Origin: Mucilaginibacter sp. KACC 22773 | GTDB lineage: Bacteria > Bacteroidota > Bacteroidia > Sphingobacteriales > Sphingobacteriaceae | Direction of reading: 5' to 3' | Assembly: GCF_028736215.1 (NCBI RefSeq) | Contig: NZ_CP117883.1 | Location: 434,001 to 498,000 of the forward strand | Length of the DNA: 64,000 nucleotides | Shown here: positions 1 through 7,647 of the stretch, one piece after another | How the letters are laid out: each line of letters opens with the position of its first letter | Position numbering within the stretch: position 1 is the stretch's first letter | Translations under genes and position numbers: made by a program | The notes under the pieces: model-generated | Seen by the model: only the letters and a program-made list of their open reading frames with translations | The model's database searches: none | Told to the model about the DNA's origin: nothing

Positions 1-839
1 TCAATATCATCCGGGTTTTTATCCAGGGCAAATTTGATCACGTATTTCAGCATGTCCTCGGCAAGGTCCATGTTATCGCGCAGGTCGTTAAAGGCTACTT
101 CCGGCTCAATCATCCAAAACTCGGCCAGGTGGCGGGTAGTGTTTGAGTTTTCGGCACGGAATGTTGGTCCGAAGGTGTAAATATCGCTCAGGGCCATAGC
201 ACCCAGCTCGCCTTCCAGCTGACCGGATACGGTAAGGTTGGTTGATTTGCCGAAAAAGTCCTGTTTGTAATCTACCTCGCCGGTATCGGTTTTAGGTACG
301 TTGTTCAGGTCGAAGTTGGTTACGTGAAAAGCTTCGCCTGCGCCTTCGGCATCTGATTGTGTGATAACCGGTGTATGCAGGTAAATAAAGCCACGCTCCT
401 GGAAAAACTGGTGTACCGCGAATGCCAGGCTGTTACGCAGGCGGAATATCGACCCAAACGTACTGGTACGGAAACGCAGGTGCGCGTTTTCTCTTAAAAA
501 CTCCAGGCTGTGTTTTTTGGGCTGGATAGGATATTTTTCGGGATCGCTGTCGCCTAAAATTTCGATATCCTGCGCTATAACTTCAACTGTTTGGCCTTTG
601 CCTAACGAAGCGATGAGTTTACCCGATACACTTAGTGCCGCGCCAACTGTAATGCGTTTTAGCAATGCAGGGTCGGTGTTTTCAAAATCAACAACAATCT
701 GGATGTTATTATTAGTTGAGCCATCATTCAAAGCAATAAAACGATTTGACCGGAAGGCGCGAACCCATCCTTTAACTGTTACATCAATATCCGTTTGCTG
801 GCTTTGCAGCAATGCTTTGATCTTTGTGCGCTGACTCAT
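1..839 (-). CDS. asnS: Asparaginyl-tRNA synthetase (5' part, cut by window edge)
   Basis: Charges tRNA-Asn with asparagine in the cytoplasm. About 279 residues are visible from the ATG at 839; the C-terminal third lies outside the window. An N-terminal OB-fold anticodon-binding domain (about residues 15-100, with [20 protein letters not shown]) is followed by the class II catalytic core, including [17 protein letters not shown], the motif 1 region [11 protein letters not shown], and the motif 2 region [20 protein letters not shown]. The [11 protein letters not shown] form and the OB-fold before the core fit AsnRS; the closely related AspRS is the alternative and less likely. A Bacteroidota-type -7 box TATTTTTG lies on the minus strand at 870-863, a short distance upstream of the start. 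The family call is secure. Confidence 0.95.
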   Translation of the reverse strand, partial: MSQRTKIKALLQSQQTDIDVTVKGWVRAFRSNRFIALNDGSTNNNIQIVVDFENTDPALLKRITVGAALSVSGKLIASLGKGQTVEVIAQDIEILGDSDPEKYPIQPKKHSLEFLRENAHLRFRTSTFGSIFRLRNSLAFAVHQFFQERGFIYLHTPVITQSDAEGAGEAFHVTNFDLNNVPKTDTGEVDYKQDFFGKSTNLTVSGQLEGELGAMALSDIYTFGPTFRAENSNTTRHLAEFWMIEPEVAFNDLRDNMDLAEDMLKYVIKFALDKNPDDI

Positions 840-873
840 AATAAGTATAAATTTTAGAGCCGCAAAAATACAA

Positions 874-1365
874 TTAATTCTGTAACCGCACTTTGAATTT
901 TCCGTTTAAAAAGCGTATACTGTCTGGTTGTCCGGGGCCGCCGGTACCGGTTGTCCGGGTAAAATGAAGCTCAAAAAAGCCCTGGATTATCTTGTCACTT
1001 TCATTGGCTCCAAACACGGCGATGGTGCTGCCCTGTGTTAAGCTGAGTTTATAGTTGCTTACGGTGGCGTTGTTTTTAATAAATGTATAATAAGCCTCGT
1101 TGCTTTTTAATTCGTAATAGCCCAGGCCATCAAACCGTATTTTAAAACCAAACCGCTCCTCGGTACCTGCGATAGTATTACTGCCCGATATAATGAAGGT
1201 ATCTTGTTTAATGGTTGAATTTGAAGGAGGAATATTCCAGGCTTCCCCGTTTTTATCGGCAAGGATAAAATCCTTGTATACCGGGAAATCGCAGCACTTT
1301 TTTTTAGCGCACGAGCTCAAAAGCAATAGGGTGGCGCAAAAAAATGAAAGCAGGCATTTTTTCAT
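874..1365 (-). CDS. Small lipoprotein of unknown function
   Basis: A 163-residue protein with a clear SPII signal: MKKCLLSFF, a leucine-rich core, then the lipobox LLSSC with Cys19, followed by a lysine/cysteine-rich stretch (AKKKCC). The rest is polar with alternating hydrophobic residues, consistent with a beta-sandwich exposed in the periplasm or on the surface. I do not recognise the family. It reads leftward, toward asnS, with only 34 bp between its stop and the asnS start, so some co-transcription with asnS is possible. A large non-coding stretch separates it from the sigma-factor gene. The gene is likely real given the canonical signal peptide; its role is unknown. Confidence 0.75.
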   Translation of the reverse strand: MKKCLLSFFCATLLLLSSCAKKKCCDFPVYKDFILADKNGEAWNIPPSNSTIKQDTFIISGSNTIAGTEERFGFKIRFDGLGYYELKSNEAYYTFIKNNATVSNYKLSLTQGSTIAVFGANESDKIIQGFFELHFTRTTGTGGPGQPDSIRFLNGKFKVRLQN

Positions 1366-2073
1366 AACGGTGAAACAAAAACGGGTGGCAGCAAAAGGTT
1401 TACTAAAGATATGTAAATTATTGGGTAAGCTTTTAAATAGGAGCGTTAATCAAATTGTGGCTAAATGAATATTGTTGAAGTTGATAGCCTTATATCCGTT
1501 AATTAAACTAAAGCCAACTTTTGTTGAATCGCTGCCGGGGCTCTTTTAGGGCTGTCATGTGCCCGCATCTTTTGGATCTTATCAATAAAATAAAAGAGGA
1601 TGTTATTTTCGCCTCCGGCCCGGTAATTACATTTTCTTTTATTAAGAAATGTGTAAACGCTGCAACTTAACACTAATAGTATTTAATATTTAACATTTTT
1701 TAACATCTCGCCGGGCAATAAGTTGATGTCTTTTAATAAATTTACAATACAAAATATTTGTAACGGATTTAATACAAATTAACAGTATCATATTTTTTAA
1801 TCAATTTGATTTTTAGAATTTATTTTGGTGCTGGTTAAACCTTTGGTAACATAAATTAGTCTAATATTATTGTTGCCAAATAATAAATTGTTTTGTGGGT
1901 TTTAAACCCGATGTATTATTAAAAAAGCACTGCAAAAAAAAATATAATTTGTTTTTTAATGTAGAATTTGTTTTATTTGACGTAACAATTTTTTTACCCT
2001 AACGAGCACGCTATAGAATATACTTTACTTTTTAAGAGTTTAACTAAAAATTAAGTTTAAAGTAGTACTTTCT
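1366..2073. other. 700-bp AT-rich non-coding region upstream of the sigma-factor gene
   Basis: No credible gene is seen on either strand. The stretch is strongly AT-rich, especially 1680-2050, with many homopolymeric A/T runs. It serves as the promoter region of the divergent lipoprotein and sigma-factor genes. I could not find a clean TTTG-N19-TAnnTTTG promoter. A long 5' leader or a small RNA is possible but nothing in the sequence proves it. Confidence 0.5.
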
Positions 2074-2658
2074 ATGGATTTTCAATTGAATAGTGATCAG
2101 GATCTAATCCATCTATACATTGCCGGTGATGAAGCGGGGCTTGTAGAATTGATCAGGCGTTACCAATCAAAAATATACACCTCTATTTATTTGCTGGTAA
2201 AGGATGAATACCTTGCCGAGGATATTTTTCAGGATACTTTTATAAAAGTGATAAATACCCTTAAAGCCGGAAAGTACAACGAAGAAGGTAAGTTTTTGCC
2301 CTGGGTTACCCGCATTGCACATAATTTGGTTATCGACCATTTTCGCCGTGAAAAACGCGCACCAATGGTGAGCAATGGCGACGATTTTGATATTTTTGAG
2401 GTGCTTGGTAATTACGATGAAAGTACTGAAGATAAGATGGTTAGGGAGCAAACCTATAAGGACCTTAAAGGTTTGATCCAGCTTTTGCCATCTGAACAAA
2501 AGGAAGTGCTGATTATGCGTCACTTTGGCGATATGAGTTTTAAAGAGATTGCCGATATTACCGATGTAAGTATCAATACTGCGCTTGGCCGTATGCGCTA
2601 TGCACTTAATAACCTGCGCAAAATGATGCAGGGCAGGGAACTGAGCCTAAAAAATTAG
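2074..2658 (+). CDS. ECF-type RNA polymerase sigma factor
   Basis: A 194-residue sigma-70 family protein of the extracytoplasmic-function group, which redirects RNA polymerase to a set of promoters. Sigma region 2 spans about residues 20-95 (YLAEDIFQDTFIKV, then the -10-binding FLPWVTRIAHNLVIDHFRR). A short acidic linker follows, then sigma region 4 at about 135-185 (LPSEQKEVLIMRHFGDMSFK, then a helix-turn-helix ending in NTALGRMRYALNNLRK). Length is normal for the family. No anti-sigma factor with a membrane segment follows; the next gene encodes a 64-residue soluble protein. Many Bacteroidota ECF factors lack a linked anti-sigma, so the signal it answers to cannot be inferred here. A rho-independent terminator closes the gene at 2694-2734. 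Confidence 0.95.
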   Translation: MDFQLNSDQDLIHLYIAGDEAGLVELIRRYQSKIYTSIYLLVKDEYLAEDIFQDTFIKVINTLKAGKYNEEGKFLPWVTRIAHNLVIDHFRREKRAPMVSNGDDFDIFEVLGNYDESTEDKMVREQTYKDLKGLIQLLPSEQKEVLIMRHFGDMSFKEIADITDVSINTALGRMRYALNNLRKMMQGRELSLKN

Positions 2659-2693
2659 TCATTAAACATTAAGTAATAAGCTATTTTAATATT

Positions 2694-2734
2694 AAATCCG
2701 GTTGTTGATTAATTATCAATTAACCGGATTTTTT
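2694..2734 (+). terminator. Terminator of the ECF sigma gene
   Basis: A perfect 10-bp stem (AAATCCGGTT at 2694-2703 with AACCGGATTT at 2722-2731) around an AT-rich loop, running into a T tract. It lies 36 bp after the sigma-factor stop. Confidence 0.85.
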
Positions 2735-2884
2735 GTGTAAGTAACTTTATTAATCACATTTCCAGTTAATTAAATAATCGGGAAAAATTAATTAATAAAA
2801 AATATTTCATTTAATTTTCATCTAACAAAATATTATCTTTAAGCCACCGTTATAAATCGTATAAAAATTACAGTAATAAAGCTT

Positions 2885-3079
2885 ATGGATGAAACCTTTA
2901 CAAAAACGTTAAATGCTAATGCTAACCAAGCTGAGATGAACGATAATGTACATTTAAACCTGGACGCCGACGAGTTGATTTTTTATAATTCAATTCGTGC
3001 CGATTTGGACCTTTTAGCTAAAAAGCCCAAAGTGCAAACCATACACCAGATATTGGACTATTCGAAGAGCCTGCGTTAA
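2885..3079 (+). CDS. Small acidic protein of unknown function
   Basis: A 64-residue protein starting at ATG 2885. It is hydrophilic and helical in character, with no signal peptide and no membrane segment; the N-terminal part is rich in Asn/Glu/Asp and the C-terminal part is basic (LLAKKPKVQTIHQILDYSKSLR). The family is not recognised. It stands alone, behind the terminator of the sigma-factor gene and ahead of a hairpin at 3098-3176 that may terminate it. Its position beside an ECF sigma gene makes a regulatory link possible, but that is only inference from proximity. Coding status rests on reasonable composition and on clean separation from neighbouring genes. Confidence 0.6.
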   Translation: MDETFTKTLNANANQAEMNDNVHLNLDADELIFYNSIRADLDLLAKKPKVQTIHQILDYSKSLR

Positions 3080-3097
3080 GCATTGCATCCCCTCACT

Positions 3098-3176
3098 GGT
3101 TCATAGATCATAAATTGTTGATTACGGTACCCGATGTGAATCGACCCTGCCAGATCCGATAAATGATTTATGAACC
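3098..3176. repeat. Imperfect hairpin after the small acidic-protein gene
   Basis: GGTTCATAGATCAT (from 3098) pairs with ATGATTTATGAACC (ending at 3176) with one mismatch. The same words (GGTTCATNGATCAT) recur in the next hairpin at 3192-3292, so this is a two-unit repeat block filling the intergenic space. Confidence 0.6.
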
Positions 3177-3191
3177 TTTCTATTTCTATGT

Positions 3192-3292
3192 GGTTGATGG
3201 TTCATGGATCATAGTTTGAAAATACATTGAATTTGGATAACTGGATATCAAACGTAACTTTGCTTTTGGCCATGATCTATGAACTATCAACC
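3192..3292. repeat. Iterated-word inverted repeat enclosing the nth promoter
   Basis: The left arm at 3192-3214 (words GGTTGATGGTTCAT and GGATCATAG) matches the reverse complement of the right arm at 3270-3292 at 20 of 23 positions. The 55-bp loop contains the promoter at 3232-3262. The arms share words with the hairpin at 3098-3176. Confidence 0.75.
3232..3262 (+). promoter_or_regulatory. Bacteroidota-type promoter of nth
   Basis: TTTG at 3232-3235, a 19-bp spacer, then TAACTTTG at 3255-3262: an exact match to the Bacteroidota -33/-7 pattern (TTTG, about 19 bp, TAnnTTTG). The nth ATG follows about 42 bp later, so the right arm of the surrounding inverted repeat would be in the 5' leader. 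Confidence 0.75.
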
Positions 3293-3304
3293 ATGAACTA
3301 AAGA

Positions 3305-4063
3305 ATGCTGAAAGCCGACCGCTACAAACACTTTGTTGAATATTTTTCGAAAAATCAGCCTAACCCTGTTACCGAACTGCATTATGAAAATCCGTTCCAG
3401 TTATTGGTGGCGGTCATCCTGTCGGCACAATGCACAGATAAACGCATTAACCAGGTAACCCCGGCGCTGTTTGAACGCTTCCCTACACCTGAAGCGTTGG
3501 CGGCATCAACATCCGATGAGGTTTTTACTTATATACGTAGTGTAAGTTATCCTAATAATAAGGCAAAGCACCTGGTGGGCATGGCCAAAATACTGGTAGA
3601 TGTATTTAACAGCGAGGTACCATCGGGCATAGATAACCTGCAGAAAATGCCGGGCGTTGGCCGTAAAACCGCCAATGTTATTGCATCTGTAGTATTTGAA
3701 GAGCCGGCAATGGCGGTAGATACACACGTTTTTAGGGTAGCCAACCGCATAGGCTTAACCAATAACGCAACTACGCCGCTGGCTGTTGAAAAGCAATTAA
3801 TACAACACATCCCTAAAGAGCATATAGCCGTAGCCCACCACTGGCTGATATTGCATGGCAGGTACATTTGCGTGGCCCGCAGCCCCAAATGCGATATTTG
3901 CCCGCTTACCTGGTTTTGCAGGTATTATGAGCGAAACAATACCGAAACCGCTTTATTGAAAGCCGAGGCCGCCAAGATTAAAAAAGCCAAGGAAGCAAAA
4001 AAGAAAAAGGCTCTGAACTCGATAAGCAAGGAACTGAAGAAAAGAAGTGTGGAGAAAGGTTAA
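3305..4063 (+). CDS. nth: Endonuclease III (DNA glycosylase/AP lyase)
   Basis: Base-excision repair enzyme that removes oxidised pyrimidines and cleaves the abasic site. The helix-hairpin-helix is MPGVGRKTANVI with catalytic Lys121, and the catalytic Asp139 lies in AVDTHVFRVANRIG. The four-cysteine iron-sulfur loop is intact (Cys189, 196, 199 and 205; spacing C-6-C-2-C-5-C). At 252 residues it is longer than the usual ~210-220: a lysine- and alanine-rich tail (KIKKAKEAKKKKALNSISK) follows the cluster and may add non-specific DNA binding. The start ATG at 3305 lies just past the inverted repeat, and a hairpin of different words begins right after the TAA. Confidence 0.97.
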   Translation: MLKADRYKHFVEYFSKNQPNPVTELHYENPFQLLVAVILSAQCTDKRINQVTPALFERFPTPEALAASTSDEVFTYIRSVSYPNNKAKHLVGMAKILVDVFNSEVPSGIDNLQKMPGVGRKTANVIASVVFEEPAMAVDTHVFRVANRIGLTNNATTPLAVEKQLIQHIPKEHIAVAHHWLILHGRYICVARSPKCDICPLTWFCRYYERNNTETALLKAEAAKIKKAKEAKKKKALNSISKELKKRSVEKG

Positions 4064-4175
4064 TTGGTGAGTGGTTGATTAAGTTGATTGAGTGAGTAGT
4101 TAGTTTGTATATTTGATGCTATTCGGGCAGCTAAAACTTAATCAACCTAATCCAACCTAATCAACCACTCACCAA
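4064..4175. repeat. Iterated-word hairpin between nth and recA
   Basis: TTGGTGAGTGGTTGATTA begins one base after the nth stop and is matched perfectly by its reverse complement ending at 4175. Inside the arms the word GGTTGATTA/AGTTGATT is iterated (right arm: AATCAACCTAATCCAACC). The position suits a terminator-like RNA structure, but there is no T tract. A right-arm-only copy of the same block is found at 5390-5424 and relatives at 10.04-10.25 kb. Confidence 0.75.
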
Positions 4176-4220
4176 ACAAAAATATTTACTAAAAAAATTA
4201 GTATTTTTAAATAATACATT

Positions 4221-4228
4221 TATATTTG
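4221..4228 (+). promoter_or_regulatory. -7 box of the recA promoter
   Basis: TATATTTG fits TAnnTTTG exactly and lies 17 bp before the recA ATG. A near-match to the -33 element (TTAG at 4198-4201) sits 19 bp upstream. No LexA-type palindrome was recognised. Confidence 0.55.
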
Positions 4229-4245
4229 CTAAAGATAATTTGAAG

Positions 4246-5268
4246 ATGGCTAACACAGATAAAAATAACTCGGACAAATTAAAGGCTTTACAGCTTACGC
4301 TGGATAAGCTTGAAAAATCATACGGAAAAGGCACCATCATGAAGTTGGGCGATTCTGTTATTGAGGCTACGGAGGTAATATCAACCGGCTCATTGGGGCT
4401 CGACATCGCGCTGGGCGTTGGCGGCTTGCCTAAAGGCAGGGTTATTGAAATATACGGGCCGGAATCATCCGGTAAAACAACTTTGGCTATCCACGCCATT
4501 GCCGAATCGCAAAAGAAAGGCGGCATTGCTGCATTTATTGATGCAGAGCACGCGTTTGATCGTTTTTACGCCAAAAAACTGGGTGTGGATGTCGAAAACC
4601 TGTTGATCTCTCAACCGGATAACGGTGAGCAGGCTTTAGAAATTGCCGATAACCTGATCCGTTCGGGTGCTATTGATATCCTGGTTATTGACTCTGTTGC
4701 CGCGTTGGTGCCAAAGGCTGAGATTGAAGGCGAAATGGGCGACTCAAAAATGGGTTTGCATGCACGTTTAATGTCGCAGGCCTTGCGTAAATTAACCGGT
4801 ACCATTAGCAAAACAGGATGTTGCTGTATTTTTATCAACCAGCTGCGCGATAAAATCGGCGTAATGTTTGGTAATCCCGAAACTACCACCGGCGGTAATG
4901 CTTTGAAGTTTTATGCGTCGGTACGTTTGGATGTACGCCGTATATCACAAATTAAGGATACCGACGAGGTTTCCGGTAACCGCGTTAAGGTGAAGATTGT
5001 TAAAAACAAAGTTGCACCGCCGTTCCGCATTGCCGAGTTTGATATCATGTTTGGCGAAGGTATTTCTAAAGCCGGCGAAATCATCGACCTGGGTGTTGAA
5101 TACAACATCATCAAAAAAGCAGGCTCGTGGTTCAGCTACGGCGATACCCGCTTAGGCCAGGGCCGCGATGCGGTTAAACAATTAATATTGGATAACCCCG
5201 AGCTGATGGAAGAACTGGAAACTAAAATTAAAGAAACCGTTACCGGCGAACATTTAGCCGAAGTATAA
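4246..5268 (+). CDS. recA: Recombinase RecA
   Basis: ATP-dependent strand-exchange protein of homologous recombination and trigger of the SOS response. The Walker A motif is [10 protein letters not shown] (about residues 66-74). Other hallmarks are [18 protein letters not shown], the Walker B strand [15 protein letters not shown], loop L1 [20 protein letters not shown], and loop L2 [20 protein letters not shown]. The ATG at 4246 gives 340 residues, a normal length; a TTG two codons earlier is less likely. The 20-residue acidic C-terminal tail typical of RecA is present. The gene stands alone between the intergenic hairpin and its own terminator at 5315-5343. Confidence 0.98.
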   Translation: MANTDKNNSDKLKALQLTLDKLEKSYGKGTIMKLGDSVIEATEVISTGSLGLDIALGVGGLPKGRVIEIYGPESSGKTTLAIHAIAESQKKGGIAAFIDAEHAFDRFYAKKLGVDVENLLISQPDNGEQALEIADNLIRSGAIDILVIDSVAALVPKAEIEGEMGDSKMGLHARLMSQALRKLTGTISKTGCCCIFINQLRDKIGVMFGNPETTTGGNALKFYASVRLDVRRISQIKDTDEVSGNRVKVKIVKNKVAPPFRIAEFDIMFGEGISKAGEIIDLGVEYNIIKKAGSWFSYGDTRLGQGRDAVKQLILDNPELMEELETKIKETVTGEHLAEV

Positions 5269-5314
5269 TTTTTGATTTCGGATTACGGAATTTCGATATC
5301 GGATTTGATATAAA

Positions 5315-5343
5315 GAAGCCTTCCATTTTGGAGGGCTTTTTTT
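5315..5343 (+). terminator. Terminator of recA
   Basis: AAGCCTTCC pairs with GGAGGGCTT (one G-T wobble) around a short loop, followed by a run of eight T. The 45 bp before it are themselves made of iterated GATTTCGGAT-like words. Confidence 0.85.
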
Positions 5344-5389
5344 ATAGATTTTTTAAACTGATCATGGTGTCCTAACAAGCAGATTAAAA

Positions 5390-5424
5390 CCACTCACCTA
5401 ATCAACCTAATCCAACTACTCACT
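5390..5424. repeat. Single arm of the AATCAACC repeat family
   Basis: CCACTCACCTAATCAACC followed by TAATCCAACTACTCAC matches the right arm of the nth-recA hairpin almost word for word. No left arm is nearby, so this copy cannot fold locally. Confidence 0.6.
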
Positions 5425-5503
5425 ATTCAAAAACCTTCATCCCTGCGTAATAAATCACTAATGCGTTAAATCGCTAATTCAATAATTATTACATTAGCTT
5501 TTG

Positions 5504-7138
5504 ATGAATAAACTGGTCTTATTGCTGTTTTTGGGATTGATGGTCCAGCTTTCGGCTTGCTCTTCAAAATCTGCAGATTCGCATAAAACGGTTTTTAACA
5601 TTAACCTGGAGGAAGGCCTCACCTCGCTCGATCCTGCTTTTTGCCGCAATCGTTATACCATCTGGATGGATAACCAGGTTTTTAACGGGTTGGTGCAGGT
5701 TAATGACAGTTTAAAAGTTACGCCCTGCATTGCAAAAAACTGGGAGGTTTCTGCTGATGGATTGCTGTATACATTTCACCTGCGCAATGATGTTTATTTT
5801 CACGATGATCCGCATTTTAAAAATGGCATAGGCCGAAAGGCAGTGGCATCTGATTTTGTTTACAGCTTTAGCAGATTAATTGACCCTAAAGTTGCCTCAT
5901 CGGGTTCCTGGATTTTTAGCGACAAAGTAAAAGATTGTGGTGCCTTTACGGCCTCCAATGACAGTACTTTCTTGATTAGGCTGAAACAACCTTTCGCGCC
6001 TTTTTTAAGCATGCTTACCGCGCAATATTGCTCGGTTGTTCCCAGGGAGGTTGTTGAGTTTTATGGCAAAGATTTCAGGAGTCATCCTATAGGAACCGGC
6101 CCTTTCAGATTTAAATATTGGAAAGAGGGGGAGGTGCTGGTGCTGCTTAAAAACGATAAGTACTGGGAAGCTGATAAAAATGGCAGGCACCTGCCGTACC
6201 TGGATGCCGTAAGGGCTACATTTATTGCCGATAAGCAAACGTCGTTTTTAGAGTTTGTAAAAAAGAAACTTGATTTTTTAAATGATATAGATGGCAGCTA
6301 TCGCGATGATATCCTCACCAAATCGGGCGCGGTTACACAAAAATATAAGGGGAAGTTCATTTTAAATACGGCGCCTTACCTCAATACCATGTACCTCGGC
6401 ATTTTGGTCGACAGCAATTTGGCTATTGTCAAAAAATCGCCCCTGAAAATATTGAAAGTGAGGCAGGCGATAAACTACGCTATCGACCGCCAGAAAATGA
6501 TCAAATACCTTCGGAATAGCATGGGAACTCCCGGCTATGCAGGCTTTATCCCCCAGGGCATGCCGGGTTTTGATGGCAAATGTGTTAAAGGGTACTCTTA
6601 CGATCCGGATAAAGCCCGAAAGCTATTAGCCGAAGCCGGCTTCCCCGACGGTAAGGGATTACCCGAAATATCGTTGGCTACTACCGTAGGCTATCGCAGC
6701 CTGATTGAATATGTGCAAGGTCAACTGGATAGGATAGGCATTAAAACCAGCGTAGAAATTACGCAGGGGGCAAGCCTGCGCGAACTAGTATCTAAAAATG
6801 GCATCAACTTTTTTTATGGTCAATGGATTGCCGATTATCCCGATGGTGAAAATTATCTGTCGGTTTTCTATTCAAAAAATAAGATCCCGTTTGGCCCCAA
6901 CTATACCGGCTTCAACAATAAAAAGTTTGATGCATTGTTTGAACAAACCTACCAGGTAAAAAACGATTCGGCTCGCTATGCCATTTACCAGCAAATGGAT
7001 AACCTGGTAATGGAGCAGTCGCCGGTGGTGGTTTTGTATTATGATAAATTGGTGAACCTTTATCAGAATAATATATCGGGCTTTAGCTTAAATGGTCAGA
7101 ATTTGTTGGTGTTGAAACGGGTGATGAAAACACCCTGA
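5504..7138 (+). CDS. ABC transporter solute-binding lipoprotein, family 5 (peptide/nickel type)
   Basis: A 544-residue extracytoplasmic binding lipoprotein of the DppA/OppA family (SBP_bac_5), which captures oligopeptides or similar ligands for an ABC importer. SPII signal: MNKLVLLLFLGLMVQLSAC with the lipobox Cys at 19. Family features include the N-terminal EEGLTSLDPAFCRNRYTIW, WEVSADGLLYTFHLRNDVYF, VVPREVVEFYGKDF with IGTGPFRFKYW, the hinge-region VRQAINYAIDRQKMI, and a C-terminal YYDKLVNLYQNN. ATG 5504 is preferred over the TTG just upstream because it gives a standard signal peptide. No permease or ATPase gene is adjacent, so its transporter partner must be elsewhere. Confidence 0.93.
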   Translation: MNKLVLLLFLGLMVQLSACSSKSADSHKTVFNINLEEGLTSLDPAFCRNRYTIWMDNQVFNGLVQVNDSLKVTPCIAKNWEVSADGLLYTFHLRNDVYFHDDPHFKNGIGRKAVASDFVYSFSRLIDPKVASSGSWIFSDKVKDCGAFTASNDSTFLIRLKQPFAPFLSMLTAQYCSVVPREVVEFYGKDFRSHPIGTGPFRFKYWKEGEVLVLLKNDKYWEADKNGRHLPYLDAVRATFIADKQTSFLEFVKKKLDFLNDIDGSYRDDILTKSGAVTQKYKGKFILNTAPYLNTMYLGILVDSNLAIVKKSPLKILKVRQAINYAIDRQKMIKYLRNSMGTPGYAGFIPQGMPGFDGKCVKGYSYDPDKARKLLAEAGFPDGKGLPEISLATTVGYRSLIEYVQGQLDRIGIKTSVEITQGASLRELVSKNGINFFYGQWIADYPDGENYLSVFYSKNKIPFGPNYTGFNNKKFDALFEQTYQVKNDSARYAIYQQMDNLVMEQSPVVVLYYDKLVNLYQNNISGFSLNGQNLLVLKRVMKTP

Positions 7139-7164
7139 TATCATTCAATGGAAAAGCCTCCGTT

Positions 7165-7488
7165 CTATTTATCCGCATACTTCAGCGCATCGGCATTAAC
7201 TACAGCTGCCTGGGAATCTTTTACGGCAGCAGTACCTAAAATGACTATAGCATCAGCCCCGATTGTTTTTGAGTAAGCAGAGAGTTTTTTTATTACCGTT
7301 TCCTGGTGAATATAATTGGGGCAGGTTAAATGCCCAATTACTTTATATTCCCTCTTGACATCGTGGGCAGAATAATAAATATCGACGGAATTTGTGGGGC
7401 TAAGCTTGTCGCCAAAATAGGTGATGGGAGTATTGCAGGCAGATAAAATAAGGCAAAAGCCAGCGGAGAATAAAAGGAACCTTTTCAT
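7165..7488 (-). CDS. Small lipoprotein of unknown function
   Basis: A 107-residue protein with the SPII signal MKRFLLFSAGFCLILSAC (lipobox Cys18). The mature part contains KVIGHLTCPN and a helix-strand segment IKKLSAYSKTIGADAIVIL, which resembles the compact alpha/beta fold of small outer-membrane-associated lipoproteins that carry a GADAIV motif. No precise family can be named. It is convergent with the solute-binding protein gene, with 26 bp between the stops, and reads away from its own promoter region near 7500-7560. It is probably anchored to a membrane facing the periplasm. Confidence 0.75.
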   Translation of the reverse strand: MKRFLLFSAGFCLILSACNTPITYFGDKLSPTNSVDIYYSAHDVKREYKVIGHLTCPNYIHQETVIKKLSAYSKTIGADAIVILGTAAVKDSQAAVVNADALKYADK

Positions 7489-7578
7489 AAGTGCGTACTT
7501 AGATAACTGAGACTAAGATATCGCGGGACAGTTTACTGAATATTATGTAAAAGTGATATTACAATTAATGGTGCAAAC

Positions 7579-7604
7579 AAAAAAGCCTCCCCAAAGGGAG
7601 GCTC
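7579..7604 (-). terminator. Terminator of the aconitase gene
   Basis: On the minus strand AGCCTCCC pairs with GGGAGGCT around a short loop and is followed by a run of T. It lies about 45 bp past the aconitase stop. Confidence 0.85.
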
Positions 7605-7647
7605 ATATAATTAACTTTCAGCGTTAACCTTTCGGCTTTCAGCCTTA

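Noticed and set aside
1193..1468. Forward 91-residue frame opposite the small lipoprotein gene
   Set aside because: It is antisense to a gene with a canonical lipoprotein signal and ends in AT-rich non-coding DNA.
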